Positions 36,265-46,050 of a DNA stretch of 64,000 nucleotides are shown here, in pieces. Under the pieces are notes generated by a model. It was not told the DNA's origin and did not search any database. It saw only the letters and a program-made list of their open reading frames with translations. The DNA comes from Laterigemmans sp052161645. Its GTDB lineage: Bacteria; Planctomycetota; Planctomycetia; Pirellulales; Pirellulaceae. The stretch lies in the NCBI GenBank assembly GCA_052161645.1, contig CP197414.1, one strand, 5' to 3'. Position numbers and translations under genes: made by a program. Each line of letters begins with the position of its first letter. Within the stretch, counting starts at the first letter, position 1.

Positions 36265-36712
36265 GGACACGCCGAACGTGATCAGACAATACGAAGATCA
36301 GGATTTGAACGATCTGTTGACAGCTTGGGCTGCGGCTTCGGAGATTGCTCACCCTTTTCTGTCAGAAGAGTTTCTTGCCTCAGAACGAGAAAACATCCCC
36401 AACCTTTATCTGCCTAATGCCGAGACTTGGGTGTTTGAAGCCAGTGAACAAGTCGTTGGTTTCGTTGCCTTAATTGGCAATGAAGTAGGAGCCATCTTTG
36501 TGCATCCCGGCCATCAGAGAAAGGGCGTTGGACATCGACTGATGGACAAAGCCAAAGAACTTCGAGAAGAACTCGAAGTCGAGGTGTTTGTAAAAAACGC
36601 CATCGGACGTGCGTTCTATGCAAAATATGGGTTTGAACCAATCGAAGAGAAGGTCCACGACCAAACCGGGTTTGATCTCCTCCGACTTCGTCTTACCGGA
36701 TCCGCTGAATGA
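36257..36712 (+). CDS. GNAT-family N-acetyltransferase
   Basis: Start chosen at ATG 36257 (MTKDTPNVIRQYEDQDLNDLL), overlapping the cupin stop by 8 bases; 151 aa. The acetyl-CoA-binding motif A is visible in GAIFVHPGHQRKGVGHRLMDKAKE (Q/R-x-x-G-x-G), and the C-terminal NAIGRAFYAKYGFEP block is typical of PhnO/YjaB-like members. The acceptor is unknown. It ends inside the next start (ATGA). Confidence 0.88.
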   Translation: MTKDTPNVIRQYEDQDLNDLLTAWAAASEIAHPFLSEEFLASERENIPNLYLPNAETWVFEASEQVVGFVALIGNEVGAIFVHPGHQRKGVGHRLMDKAKELREELEVEVFVKNAIGRAFYAKYGFEPIEEKVHDQTGFDLLRLRLTGSAE

Positions 36713-36906
36713 AACTCAATGTCGCCATTCTCGGCTCTCTGCTTCTTCTGGCCGTCGCCGCATTCTGCGTTTTCGGATTCTTAGCAACGTTCGAGCCGAC
36801 CGACAATGCGGCTCAGTTCATGGCGTTCAGGATTGGATACAGCGTGATCGGTTTGGGCTGTTTGATTGGAATTGGAATCTTGATTGTGAACGCTGTTCGT
36901 AAATAG
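36709..36906 (+). CDS. Small two-helix membrane protein
   Basis: This 65-aa protein starts within the GNAT stop codon (ATGA). It has two hydrophobic helices, VAILGSLLLLAVAAFCVFGFLA and IGYSVIGLGCLIGIGILIVNAV, and a basic end. No family recognised. Its tight coupling supports it being a real gene of the cupin/GNAT operon. Confidence 0.65.
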   Translation: MKLNVAILGSLLLLAVAAFCVFGFLATFEPTDNAAQFMAFRIGYSVIGLGCLIGIGILIVNAVRK

Positions 36907-36909
36907 GTT

Positions 36910-38302
36910 GACGCTGCTGACCGCCACAATGGCGAAATCGTTCGCCTTTTCCGAATCACCGAGACGGCCTCCAAGCAGGACAAAAGATCCGCCTTCAAAG
37001 AATTTATGGCTTTCGCAAAGAAGAACGCCCACAAGCTTAATGGTCTGATCTTTTACAAGGCTGATCGGGCTGCCCGAAACTTGTTCGATTATGTTGAGCT
37101 AGAGCGGTTGGAGTCAGAGTTCGGTGTCCAGTTCATCTCCATAGCCCAGCCAACAGAAAGTACACCAGCGGGTCGAATGCAGCGGCGAATGCTGGCGAGC
37201 ATTCTACACGGAACAACAGTCCATCGACGAAAAAGAGGGAATCCAACACAGGGTCGAGATTGGCTCATTCCCTAGCCGACCTCCCTACGGCTACCGCAAC
37301 ATCCGAATTGACGGTCGCAGCATCGTCGAAATTCATCCCGGGGGTTCGGGGGCTGGCCCCTGACCGCGCTGCAAATGGAGTTTAGTAACTGTTGCAAAGT
37401 TGTCTCATAGTCGTTGACACATTCCGGAGGGCGTCAAATATCTGCCCTCAGTTCCCAAGATCGGTCGCAGCAAGCTCTACACGATCCTCACCGACCGCTC
37501 GTACATCGGCGAAATCAAGTTCCGGGGCCAGTGGCATCCCGGCACACACACGCCGCTCGTCGAACCCAAGCTCTGGGATCGTGTTCAGACTCTCCTTGGC
37601 CAGAAGGTCTACACGCAGCATCAGATGACGTATGCCAGCGATTTGATTGAATGTGCCCATTGCGGTTCGCCGATCACGGGTGAGCGCAAGCAGCAGATGA
37701 CCCAGAGCGGTGAACGGGATTATATTTACTACCGCTGCACTCAGTACCACAAAGGCGATCATCCCCGCATCCGACTGACTGAGAGGCAACTGGACTCTCA
37801 GATGCTTGCGATCTTTGATTCGCTTCGGGTTGAGGACGACGAATTCCGTGACACCTTCCGTGAGCAGCTTCGTCAGGCGACGAATTGGGATGAGCGATCC
37901 TCAGCCACAAGAGCGAAGCAGCTTCAAGAAGAACTGGTGCAAGTTCGTGACCAGCAGAACCGCTTGCTCAACCTTCGGATGCTGGAAGAAATCACCGCCG
38001 ATACGTTCGCATCGAAAAGCCGTGAACTGCGAGATCGGGAAGCGGAGTTGAAGCTCGAAATTGACGTGGCCGACCGTGGCAGGCACGAAATCATCGACAT
38101 AGCAGTGAAAGCGTTTGAACTTTCGCAAACCCTTCGCACTAAGTGGGTTACGGCTGATTACGCCGCCAAACGTCGAATCCTCGAAATCGTCTGTTTGAAC
38201 TGCTCTCTGGATGACGTAAACCTTTGCGCCACAATGAGAAAGCCCTTTGACCTGTTGGCCAAAGGGCTTGTTTCGAAAGATAGTCGGGGCGACAAGATTT
38301 GA
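36910..38302 (+). pseudogene. Large serine recombinase, degraded
   Basis: Pieces in different frames add up to a large serine recombinase lacking its first residues and the catalytic Ser. They are NGEIVRLFRITETASKQDKR and LNGLIFYKADRAARNLFDYVELERLE near 36935-37200, IGSFPSRPPYGYRN near 37260-37300, SKLYTILTDRSYIGEIKFRGQWH near 37460-37560, then an uninterrupted part to 38302. That part has the zinc ribbon (CAHCGSPITGE), a coiled coil and a C-terminal domain. About 100 bases of unrelated sequence interrupt it near 37340-37440. Its last codons lie inside the tRNA-Pro-like sequence, as expected if attP overlapped the gene end. Confidence 0.8.
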
Positions 38303-38329
38303 ACTTGCGACCTCTGCGTCCCGAACGCA
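38284..38329 (-). tRNA. 3' half of a tRNA-Pro-like sequence (attachment-site remnant)
   Basis: On the minus strand the anticodon arm TGCGTTCGGGACGCA (anticodon CGG), variable region, T-arm GTCGCAAGTTCAAATCTTGT and acceptor strand CGCCCCGA are in order. The 5' half (acceptor, D-arm) is not upstream of it. Integrative elements commonly use tRNA 3' ends and leave such copies. Not a functional tRNA as it stands. Confidence 0.7.
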
Positions 38330-38330
38330 T

Positions 38331-39999
38331 GGGTCAAGTCTCCGAAACACCGCAAATAGCGGGGCAAAATAAGGTGGTCGTGAATGGTTGCCCTAGTTGT
38401 TGCCTCGATGGAGCAAGTTCATCTCGCATGGCACGACTCTTGGCAGCGGCTGGGAAGTTAGACGAGTCCAGCTTTAATACGCTCTTGCGAGTCGCCGAAG
38501 CCCTGCGAGCGAATCCCAGTTGATTGGCCAGCAACGACTCTAGTACGGACTGCCAGCTGCAGTTGATTGCGATTTTGCGTGTCCTACGGCTGTCGCCTGA
38601 TCCGTAGCCATTCCGTGTTGCTATTGTTCTGTACCTCCGCAATGGCCAAGCGACGCGTCTACCCAAGCTCAGCGAACTCAGTATACCTGCAATTGCGAGC
38701 ATGTCATCGATTTCGAGCAGATCTTGCCCCGTGAAGATCACGTTTCAGAAACGGTAAAGTCGGTGGCGTGAAAGTTGCATCGAGAAGCCTAGTTCCTAGC
38801 CACGGAGACCAGTCGTTCCGTTGAGCTAGCGAACACGAGACATCGGACCAAATTTGCCTCGCCGCAACGCCCCAAGTGCGAAGGGACCAGCCTGGACTGG
38901 TCGGCTCCGGCCTCCCGACACTGTCCAACAAGACTGTTTTCTGCGTCGCTAAACATCGCTCGGCTTGAAAGTTGATGGCGGTTCGTTGGTGAAGCGATCG
39001 ATCTGCAACATGGCTGACGTTTTCGAGCCTCTTGCGCTCGCTCAGCCAAGATTAATCGACATGTCCATGAACATGTGGAAAACAAGCACTTGCAAATCAG
39101 AAGCGCGAAGCGGCAACATTACCGCTGGACGCAATCGCAGTCGGCTTGCCAGATGCTGCCCTAAAAGCCATGCCATACGTCCAACTGCAATCATGACCCG
39201 GTAACTGAGCAGCACGTCACGGGCTTCTCTACCCCCGTCGAGACACATGTATTTCTCATGTCCTGAGGTGTTGCCTTTGTAGAGAGAACTCGAGAGCTGG
39301 CCTATGTGCCGCATACTCGTCGAGCAAAATGCCAACCTTGCTGAGACATGCCCGAGGATGTTGCGAGTCCACGCGGATGTATCTATTGCGCTCGCGGGAC
39401 CAGTCGGGAGACAGTTCATTTACACAAGGTTTACATGCCGCCGACCTGAGATGTAACGCTACCTCGCAAATCCCAATTGGATGCTCGAATTAATCGATAC
39501 TGGCGACACTTAAAACGAGGCTGTTTTTATTAATACGACAAACGACCAGTAGGCCACCACAAGCTCTTCTTGAATTACAAACTATCAAATTCCCGCGCTA
39601 AACGTTTAGAAATACTAAGGTGTTTCGGTAGCCAACGCTACGAGCAGGCTCAAACTTACTTCGGCTGAACAACGCGCCGCCTATACTAAAAAAGAAGCCA
39701 GTAAAGAAGCCTCAACATCAAATTCGCTACCGAAATCAACAAGACGAGAGCAAAAAATGATGCATCGAAAACCATTTCATCCGCTGTGTCAAACGCTAAG
39801 TCGATCAAAATTTCCACAAAAAGACGTTCGACACTAATGTGCTTAAATTGCGAGCTGGACGAACCGTATACATCCGCACCACTTTTGTTAGCTCATGCGC
39901 TGTCTTAAAAGACTGTAAAAGGATCTATGTGCAAATTGTTTGAGACGTTGCGATCGCCTTGATCATTTCTTTTACACTTCGCATACGATAGGGGAACTA
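38331..39999. other. About 1.7 kb with no convincing gene
   Basis: Only short frames without recognisable content occur. The stretch 38390-38520 reads DESSFNTLLRVAEALRANPS at its end and could be a gene fragment, but I cannot identify it. From about 39480 the sequence becomes AT-rich. A short inverted repeat GTCTTAAAAGAC sits at about 39902-39913 upstream of the repeat-protein gene. No RNA gene recognised. Confidence 0.4.
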
Positions 40000-41033
40000 A
40001 TGAGTTCAGACGACAGAAAACTGACCAGAGGGCGAGCAGAAGAAATCTTGAGCGGCGATGATGTTGATTTCGAGCAGTTCGTGGAAATCGAAGATGAAGC
40101 AGCGGAGATTCTAAAAAAAAACCTCACTCCCTCCTTTTAACGTCACTAGCTTCGCTATCCGATGCGGCTGCAGAGAGCCTTGGCAATTACCAGGGCGATT
40201 CCTTGTATCTCTCCGGTTTGACAAGCCTCTCCGATGCAGCTGCGGAGCGGCTCAGCAACTATCAAGGCGATTTATATCTGTGCGGCCTAACTACTCTGCC
40301 GGACTCAGTGCTCGGGCATTTAATTAAACAGCACGGTGGATTGCTACTAACAGGGTTAACCAGTCTGTCTGCATCAAATGCAAAAATCGTAAGCAAACAT
40401 CGAGGCAGGGTGTTAGATTTAAGTGGCCTGACCAGCCTATCTGATGAGGCTGCGAAGAATCTTGGTGAGTATTCCGGTCAGATATTAGAGCTCAACGGCA
40501 TATTCTGGCTGTCCGACACAACTGCGGAGGCTCTGGGGGCGTATCAAAGCAATTCGTTATCGCTCCTTGGCCTCAGCGGCCTATCCAATGAGGCAGCAGA
40601 GGGCATTAGCAAATACCAAGGTAAAATGCTAGGCCTGAATGGAGTGAAGAGCCTTTCCGCAGCTGCCGCAGAAAGTCTGTCTGGATATCAAGGCCGTTTG
40701 GAGCTAGTCGGGTTAGACAGTATCGCCGATGCGGTTGCAGTAAGTCTAAGTAAACATCAAGGCGATTTGCGTCTCGGCTTAACGAGTTTATCCGATATGT
40801 CAGCGTCATGCCTCAGCAGGTATCAGGGTGAACTATACATTGAAATGCTTACTTCGCTTTCCGACGCCGCAGCTGAATGTTTCAGCAATTTTTCCGGAGA
40901 AAAGCTGGATTTTACTTGGCTGAGATACCTATCACCGCACGCCATTGAATTGTTTCAAAAGCGGAATCAAGAACTCGAGAGAGAAGGCAAAACTCCCATT
41001 GAGCTTGATTGGCTAATGTTTAGGTGCCAATAG
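40000..41033 (+). CDS. Leucine-rich-repeat-like protein needing a -1 slip at A9
   Basis: ATG 40000 follows a good ribosome site (AGGGGA). The first frame encodes MSSDDRKLTRGRAEEILSGD and an acidic helix, and stops at 40140. At the A9 run (40113-40121) a -1 shift enters the frame that reads without stop to 41033. This frame is made of about 11 repeats of about 24 residues (consensus GLTSLSDAAAE-LS-YQGDLYL), as in LRR-like planctomycete repeat proteins. Together they give about 344 residues, probably a solenoid for protein binding. The seam is exactly in frame after a -1 slip, with SLSDAAAESLGNYQGD as the first repeat. It could equally be a mutated gene. A strong terminator follows. Confidence 0.6.
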
Positions 41034-41138
41034 TCTCGATCTGCCGTGTCCGTGTTTTAAAGCATTTAATCTTGCATGTCTGTCTTTTTTTGGCAGGCAG
41101 CTTCGACATGTTTTTTTTCTAGATTAAGGTGATCAACA

Positions 41139-41176
41139 GGCAGGCAGCGTAACGGTACGCTGCCTGCCTTGTTTTT
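41139..41176 (+). terminator. Strong intrinsic terminator
   Basis: A 13-bp perfect stem (GGCAGGCAGCGTA / TACGCTGCCTGCC) with loop ACGG is followed by TTGTTTTT. It lies about 105 bases after the repeat-protein stop. A second unpaired copy of GGCAGGCAGC followed by T-runs occurs at about 41092. Confidence 0.85.
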
Positions 41177-41289
41177 AGGACCCGCCAGCTAGATAGTCGC
41201 GATCATTTGATCCTGACGGCGTGCCAACTATGCCATTTCGAATTCGATCGAGCTGCCGAGATGGTTCACCCGCTACCTCTGTGTATTTG

Positions 41290-41494
41290 TGAAAACAAGT
41301 GAAGTGGTCCCCAATTCTCGGACCACGGAATAAGCTACAGTCCGCAGGCCAGATTTGGTATGGTATCAGCTCCCAGTCGACGGATCGAAGGAGCGATTTA
41401 TGTCAAAACGACGAAAGGTTCATAGCGCCGAGTTCAAGACAAAGGTAGCTTGGGCGGCACTGAAGGAATTGAAGACGGCGAGTGAATTGGCGTG
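41290..41494 (+). mobile_element. IS3-family remnant (left end plus start of orfA)
   Basis: The frame from 41400 reads MSKRRKVHSAEFKTKVAWAALKELKTASELA, the N-terminal helix-turn-helix region of IS3-type OrfA. It ends abruptly where IS21-like end sequence begins (about 41495). Upstream, around 41300, GTGGTCCCCAATTCTCGG may be the terminal repeat. Only about 95 bases of coding sequence survive. Confidence 0.6.
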
Positions 41495-41923
41495 GAGATG
41501 GCAGTCTAAAAGGGAGCCACCGTGGCAGCCGAAAACGACTGTTTTGGCAGTCGAAAAGAGAGCCACTTGGTGGCCTAGTTTCACGGCTGAAGTTGTTTAA
41601 CGCTTTGCTTTCTGGCTCTGCTTGAGCCTGTAGCTCTCACCATCGATTGCCAGAATCTCGACTTGGTGAGTCAATCGATCCAGCAACGCACCTGTCATTC
41701 GCTCGTCTCCCGCGAACGTATGGGGCCACTGGGCGAACGGAAGATTGGTCGTCACGATCACGCTGACTTGTTCATAACAAAGACTGAAAAATCCAAAGAG
41801 ACTTTCCGCCCCCGCTTGATCGATCGGTAGATACCCCAGCTCATCGATTACGATCACGTCAAGGTTGCGCAAGCTGGACTCCAAGCGGCTCACAACGCGC
41901 TCGTCACGCGCCTCGCGGTACGT
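41495..41923 (-). mobile_element. IS21-family remnant: 3' part of istB and right end
   Basis: On the minus strand VVSRLESSLRNLDVIVIDELGYLPIDQAGAESLF, VIVTTNLPFAQWPHTFAGDERMTGALLDRL and HQVEILAIDGESYRL are the Walker B and C-terminal part of IstB, the IS21 helper ATPase. The Walker A region is lost. Beyond the stop (41597) two related blocks, GGCAGTCTAAAAGGGAGCCAC and GGCAGTCGAAAAGAGAGCCAC, are typical of the repeated ends of IS21 elements. Its left part is joined to a group II intron fragment at 41924. Confidence 0.75.
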
Positions 41924-42140
41924 GTTCACAGTCACAGGGCTACCTGCGATCCGTTCATCCTCACTGCCTTTCTGTTTACGCTTCAACCGATGCTTTCGGG
42001 GAGGGTTCTGTTTGAACACAAACAGATAGCTACTTAGGTCCCTTATACTTCGGCTGCAAAACTCGATACTGGGCGTGTGGCTAACACTTACCCAGGCGGG
42101 CTCTACCCCCGCTTGTCAATCAGACCTTGCCAGTCCGCAC
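41924..42140 (-). mobile_element. 5' fragment of group II intron 2
   Basis: These 217 bases are nearly identical to 51370-51586, the 5' end of the intact minus-strand intron. They are truncated at an istB fragment. The intron 5' end (GTGCGGACTGG on the minus strand) abuts GTGCACCGATTTGTTATCC, the remaining half of an attC. An intron of this type had therefore inserted at the same attC position here too. Confidence 0.75.
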
Positions 42141-42160
42141 GTGCACCGATTTGTTATCCA
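42141..42160 (-). other. attC half-site (truncated)
   Basis: GTGCACCGATTTGTTATCC matches the outer half of the other attC sites (GTGCA, seven bases, GTT). It lies 11 bases before the stop of the cassette gene 42172-42519. The other half was lost with the intron/IS21 rearrangement. Confidence 0.6.
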
Positions 42161-42171
42161 GTAGGTTTCCA

Positions 42172-42519
42172 TCAGTACGTGAGACCGCCCTCACCACGGA
42201 CAATAATAAGAAACCATCCAGCAAGCGCGTTTGCCATCAGGGTAACGAGAACGGCGGCCGCGCGGAGTTCGCGAGGCACAAATCTGAATATGGCCGCAAA
42301 CAGAACGAATGAGATGCACGCAACTTCCCACTGATTCCCAAAAAACCAACTGTAATCTGCCAGCACGAGCCAGAACGCGTCTAAGAGCGTCCGGTCACCG
42401 TACGAAGCAAAGTGAAAGGTGAATATCAGAAGCGGCATTGCACACGCGACAATGACGCTCGCAATGAAGCCCAAGTGCAACGTGAGGTTCTGGCGCTGAT
42501 CATTGAAGTTCTTTCGCAT
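42172..42519 (-). CDS. Cassette-borne small membrane protein
   Basis: Start taken at ATG 42519 (MRKNFNDQRQNLTLHLG); 115 aa. It has three or four hydrophobic helices: IASVIVACAMPLLIFTFHFA, FWLVLADYSWFFG, VACISFVLFAAIFRFV and AAAVLVTLMANALAGWFLIIV. No family recognised. It sits between an attC half-site and the attC at 42571, reading on the minus strand like the other cassettes. The next attC begins 52 bases upstream of the start, so it has little room for its own promoter. Confidence 0.65.
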   Translation of the reverse strand: MRKNFNDQRQNLTLHLGFIASVIVACAMPLLIFTFHFASYGDRTLLDAFWLVLADYSWFFGNQWEVACISFVLFAAIFRFVPRELRAAAVLVTLMANALAGWFLIIVRGEGGLTY

Positions 42520-42570
42520 TTCAATACAGCCGCGCAAATCTCGTAAGTAGTTTGCAATCAGCGCTACACC

Positions 42571-42648
42571 GGATAACGGCCCGCATCACGGGGCGGCGGG
42601 AGTTGACATTGATTTCAAAAATCGGCTGGCCACCGCCGCTCCCGTGCA
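42571..42648 (-). other. attC site A, first part (interrupted by intron A)
   Basis: GGATAACGGCCCGCATCACG and CCACCGCCGCTCCCGTGCA form the two sides of an imperfect palindrome with a short central loop. Its remaining bases lie at 48037-48052, after the intron. The intron begins directly after GTGCA. Confidence 0.8.
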
Positions 42649-43968
42649 GTACGCCCAACATGGGCGTGATCTTGTGGGGTGCAAGTCCCCTGTACTCAGT
42701 TCCGGTTTCTTTCACGACGAGGCAGTATACCAAATGTAACTCCGAAGAAAGACAGTACGAGGCGAGGGCAACTGCGGAAGGGTGACCGACCGTGGAAAGG
42801 AAGCCTGCGAATGTGCTCGTGAAGTTAGCTCCGGTGCGGGGAACGTGCGGTTCGACGATGACTGAATCGGACAAGGTTTCCCCGGCCAAGACGTGCTAAC
42901 CGCATTTACGCCAAGACCCGCCAGGTGACGAACAGAAATCCGATATGAGGCCGACGACTCGAGGTGAGTGGGCTGCTGACCACGAAACCGAACCGGAAGA
43001 ACGAGCGCAGGTAGATCGGGCACTTGGGCGGGGACAGATCACGTGTCGCGGGGCGATTACATCAAACCCCGACGTCCCTTATTTGGGGAGGGCTTCATCC
43101 TGTGTCCGCCAGTAGAGCTTGCTCCAACGCGGGGTGGGCCGTGGTAACACGAGCCCACGATTGAAGTCGGCAGCAGAGGGCATAGTAGCGAACCGCCGAA
43201 GCCAACGGCGACATGAAGGCCTGAACGTCACAAGACAAGGAACGAACCACCGATGAACTCTGACCAGCCGAACGAACCGGCGAAACAGCTCTCCCTCTGG
43301 GAAGAGTTTGTGGAGCAATCGCAAAACATCCAGCGTGATGATTCAGCTCAGGCGTCCATCGAGAAGTCAGCCTTGGACGAAAGCCACGCTTTGATGGAAG
43401 AGATTGTTGACGAAGGCACGATCGAGGCGGCTTGGGCGAAAGTCAAAGCAAACCGTGGAGCCCCTGGCCCCGACGGCGTCACGATCGAAAACTTTCCTGA
43501 GTGGTTCCGACCACAATGGGAAGGCATCCGTCAGCAACTCCTCGATGGAACGTACCGTCCCCAACCGGTACGGCGCGTTAGCATCGATAAACCCGATGGC
43601 GGCACGCGAGAGCTCGGTATTCCAAACTTGCTCGACCGTTTGATACAGACTGCCATTGTGTTAGTCCTCACCCCGATCTTCGATCCGGACTTCTCCGAGT
43701 CGAGTTTCGGCTACCGACCTCACCGCTCGGCTAAAGATGCAGTCAAGCAAGTGCAAAAGATCATTCGAGGTGGTCGTCGTCGATGCGTCGATATGGATCT
43801 GTCGAAATATTTTGACAGAGTCAATCACGATATATTGATGACACGCGTGGCCCGCAAGGTCCACGACAAACGCCTTTTGAAATTGATCGGACGCTACTTG
43901 AGAGCCGGTGTGTTGGTCGACGGCTTATGCCAACCCAGCGAAGAAGGAACTATGCAAGGCGGCCCGTT

Positions 43969-46050
43969 CGCTCCTCCAACGATATTGCAAACAACGGCGG
44001 TTTCTTGGATAGATTGATCCCAAGAAAGGCGTTGACGACGGCGTATGGCGAAGGCTGGAAGTCGCCGTAAGCTGTTTTCAAGCAAGTGTTTACAGATTGA
44101 TTGCAAATGTCTCATGGAGGAGATTCCGATGGCAAAGCCTGCCAAACTCAAAACTGACAGCCAATCCATTGCTGTCATTCGCAGTTACCATCCAATTCGG
44201 ATCGAACGCGAGTTGCTAGCTCAGGTTTTTGATCTGGCCGAGCGTGGTTGCTCCGCCGGTAACAGTCGTGCTGCCAAACTCGGTTTGGACACTGACGCGG
44301 TCGACGGTCAGGGCATCGGGCCTTCGACGCAACACGACTTTGGAGCTCAGAGCGTGCCGCAGCAACGGGATCAACTGGAGGCTGTCGCATGACGACTCAT
44401 TCCAATTCAAACGTCGAAGCGGCCATCTACGGGCGAGTCTCATCGGACGCGCAGGCTCAAGAGCAAACCATCGAATCTCAAGTGGCCGACATGCGTCGAA
44501 AAGTGAGTGCAGACGACGTCTCATTGCAAGACAAGAACTGCTTTCTCGACGATGGAGTGAGCGGTTCAACACTTCATCGGCCAGCGCTCGAGCGACTGAG
44601 AGATGCAGCATACGTGGGTCAGTTTCAAAGACTCTACGTTCATTCGCCCGATCGACTGGCACGCAAGTATGCCTATCAAGTTTTGATCGTTGATGAATTG
44701 CAAAAGCTGGGTATTGAAATCGTGTTTCTCAACCGCGCGATCGGTGCCAGTCCTGAAGAAGATTTGCTGTTGCAGATGCAAGGCATGTTTGCTGAATACG
44801 AACGCGCCAAGATCATGGAACGCAGTCGTCGCGGCAAGCGTCACGCAGCCACGCGCGGCAGCGCGAGCGTGTTATCTGCTGCGCCGTACGGATACCACTA
44901 CATCACCCGTCGCGACGGTGATGGGCAAGCCGCGTATGAAATTGATGAGCAACAAGCGGCTGTTGTCCGGCAGGTGTTCCAGTGGGTCGGTCGCGATCGA
45001 TTGTCGATTGGTGAAGCGACGCGTCGGCTGACGAAGTCGGACACGGTGACGGCGACAGGCAAAGCCACGTGGGATCGAACAACGGTGTGGGGAATGCTGA
45101 AAAACCCGGCATATAAAGGCTCTGCGGCGTTTGGAAAGACACGCACGGGACCGCGACGGCCGCAGCTTCGAACTCAACGAGGCAACTCGAAAACGCCGCG
45201 ACGCACAGGTTCTACTTACGATACCGAAGCGAGCGAGCAGTTGTCGATTTCGGTTCCGGCAATCGTTTCATCGGAGCTGTTCGATGCCGTGCAAACACAG
45301 TTGACCGAGAACCGACAGCGTGGTCACGAGTCACGTCGTGGAGCGAAGTATCTACTGCAAGGCTTGCTGGAATGTAGCAATTGTGGATATGCGTTTTACG
45401 GCAAACCAGTCAGTAGCAAGAGTGCAAAAGGCAAAGTGCGTTCTTACGCCTACTATCGTTGCATCGGAACCGATGGATATCGGTTTGGCGGCAAGCGAGT
45501 CTGCGAGTGCAAACAGGTGCGCACCGACAAACTTGATGAGGCCGTGTGGAATGATGCGTGTGAGTTGTTGCGTCATCCGAAGCTGCTCCGCCAAGAGTAC
45601 GAGCGACGACTGGCCGCGCCGAGCGATAGTGACTCTGTTGTATCGATCAAGAAGCAATTCGCGTCATCGAAACGCAGTGTGGAACGCTTGATCGATGCGT
45701 ACACCGATGGTGTGCTTGATCGAGCTGAATTCGACCCTCGCTTAAAGCGTGCGCGTGACCGTCTAACGAAGCACGAACAGCAATTGCGGAATCTTGAATC
45801 GGAGTCGCGCGAGCAGTCGACGTTGCGTGAGTCGTTGTCGTGTTTGGACAGCTTCTGCGAATCGGTGGGCACGAACCTGGAAACCGCTGACTGGACACTG
45901 CGTCGCGAGATTCTGCGAACACTGATTGACAAGGTCGTTGTCGAGCCAGATCAGATTCGGATCGTGTACCGAATCAACTTCCCCCTTTTTGCGAAGAAAG
46001 CTAGCAAAGCCGGAAGCGAGAAAGTTTTGCACTTTTGTTGGAGGGGCGTT
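43969..46050 (+). mobile_element. Serine-recombinase mobile element with 12-bp inverted ends
   Basis: The element begins CGCTCCTCCAAC and ends GTTGGAGGGGCG; these are 12-base inverted repeats with one mismatch. Comparison with the uninterrupted RT of copy B shows that GTT is present at both edges and once in the target. The insertion is otherwise exact. It contains a small frame (44129-44392) and a large serine recombinase whose reading frame runs past the right end into the target. No other cargo. Confidence 0.85.
44129..44392 (+). CDS. Small element-encoded protein upstream of recombinase
   Basis: ATG 44129 follows GGAGGAG at good spacing; 87 aa (MAKPAKLKTDSQSIAVIRSY...). Its stop overlaps the recombinase start by 4 bases (ATGA). 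The N-terminal 45 residues (IRSYHPIRIERELLAQVFDLAERG) look like a helical protein; the C-terminus is low complexity. No family recognised. Position suggests a co-factor or control protein for the recombinase. Confidence 0.55.
   Translation: MAKPAKLKTDSQSIAVIRSYHPIRIERELLAQVFDLAERGCSAGNSRAAKLGLDTDAVDGQGIGPSTQHDFGAQSVPQQRDQLEAVA

Noticed and set aside
38284..38329. Functional tRNA-Pro gene
   Set aside because: The acceptor 5' strand and D-arm are absent; only the 3' half remains.
40143..40960. CRISPR array suggested by regular spacing
   Set aside because: The period of about 72 bases is that of a coding repeat of about 24 residues; the units diverge as protein repeats do and there are no identical direct repeats with spacers.
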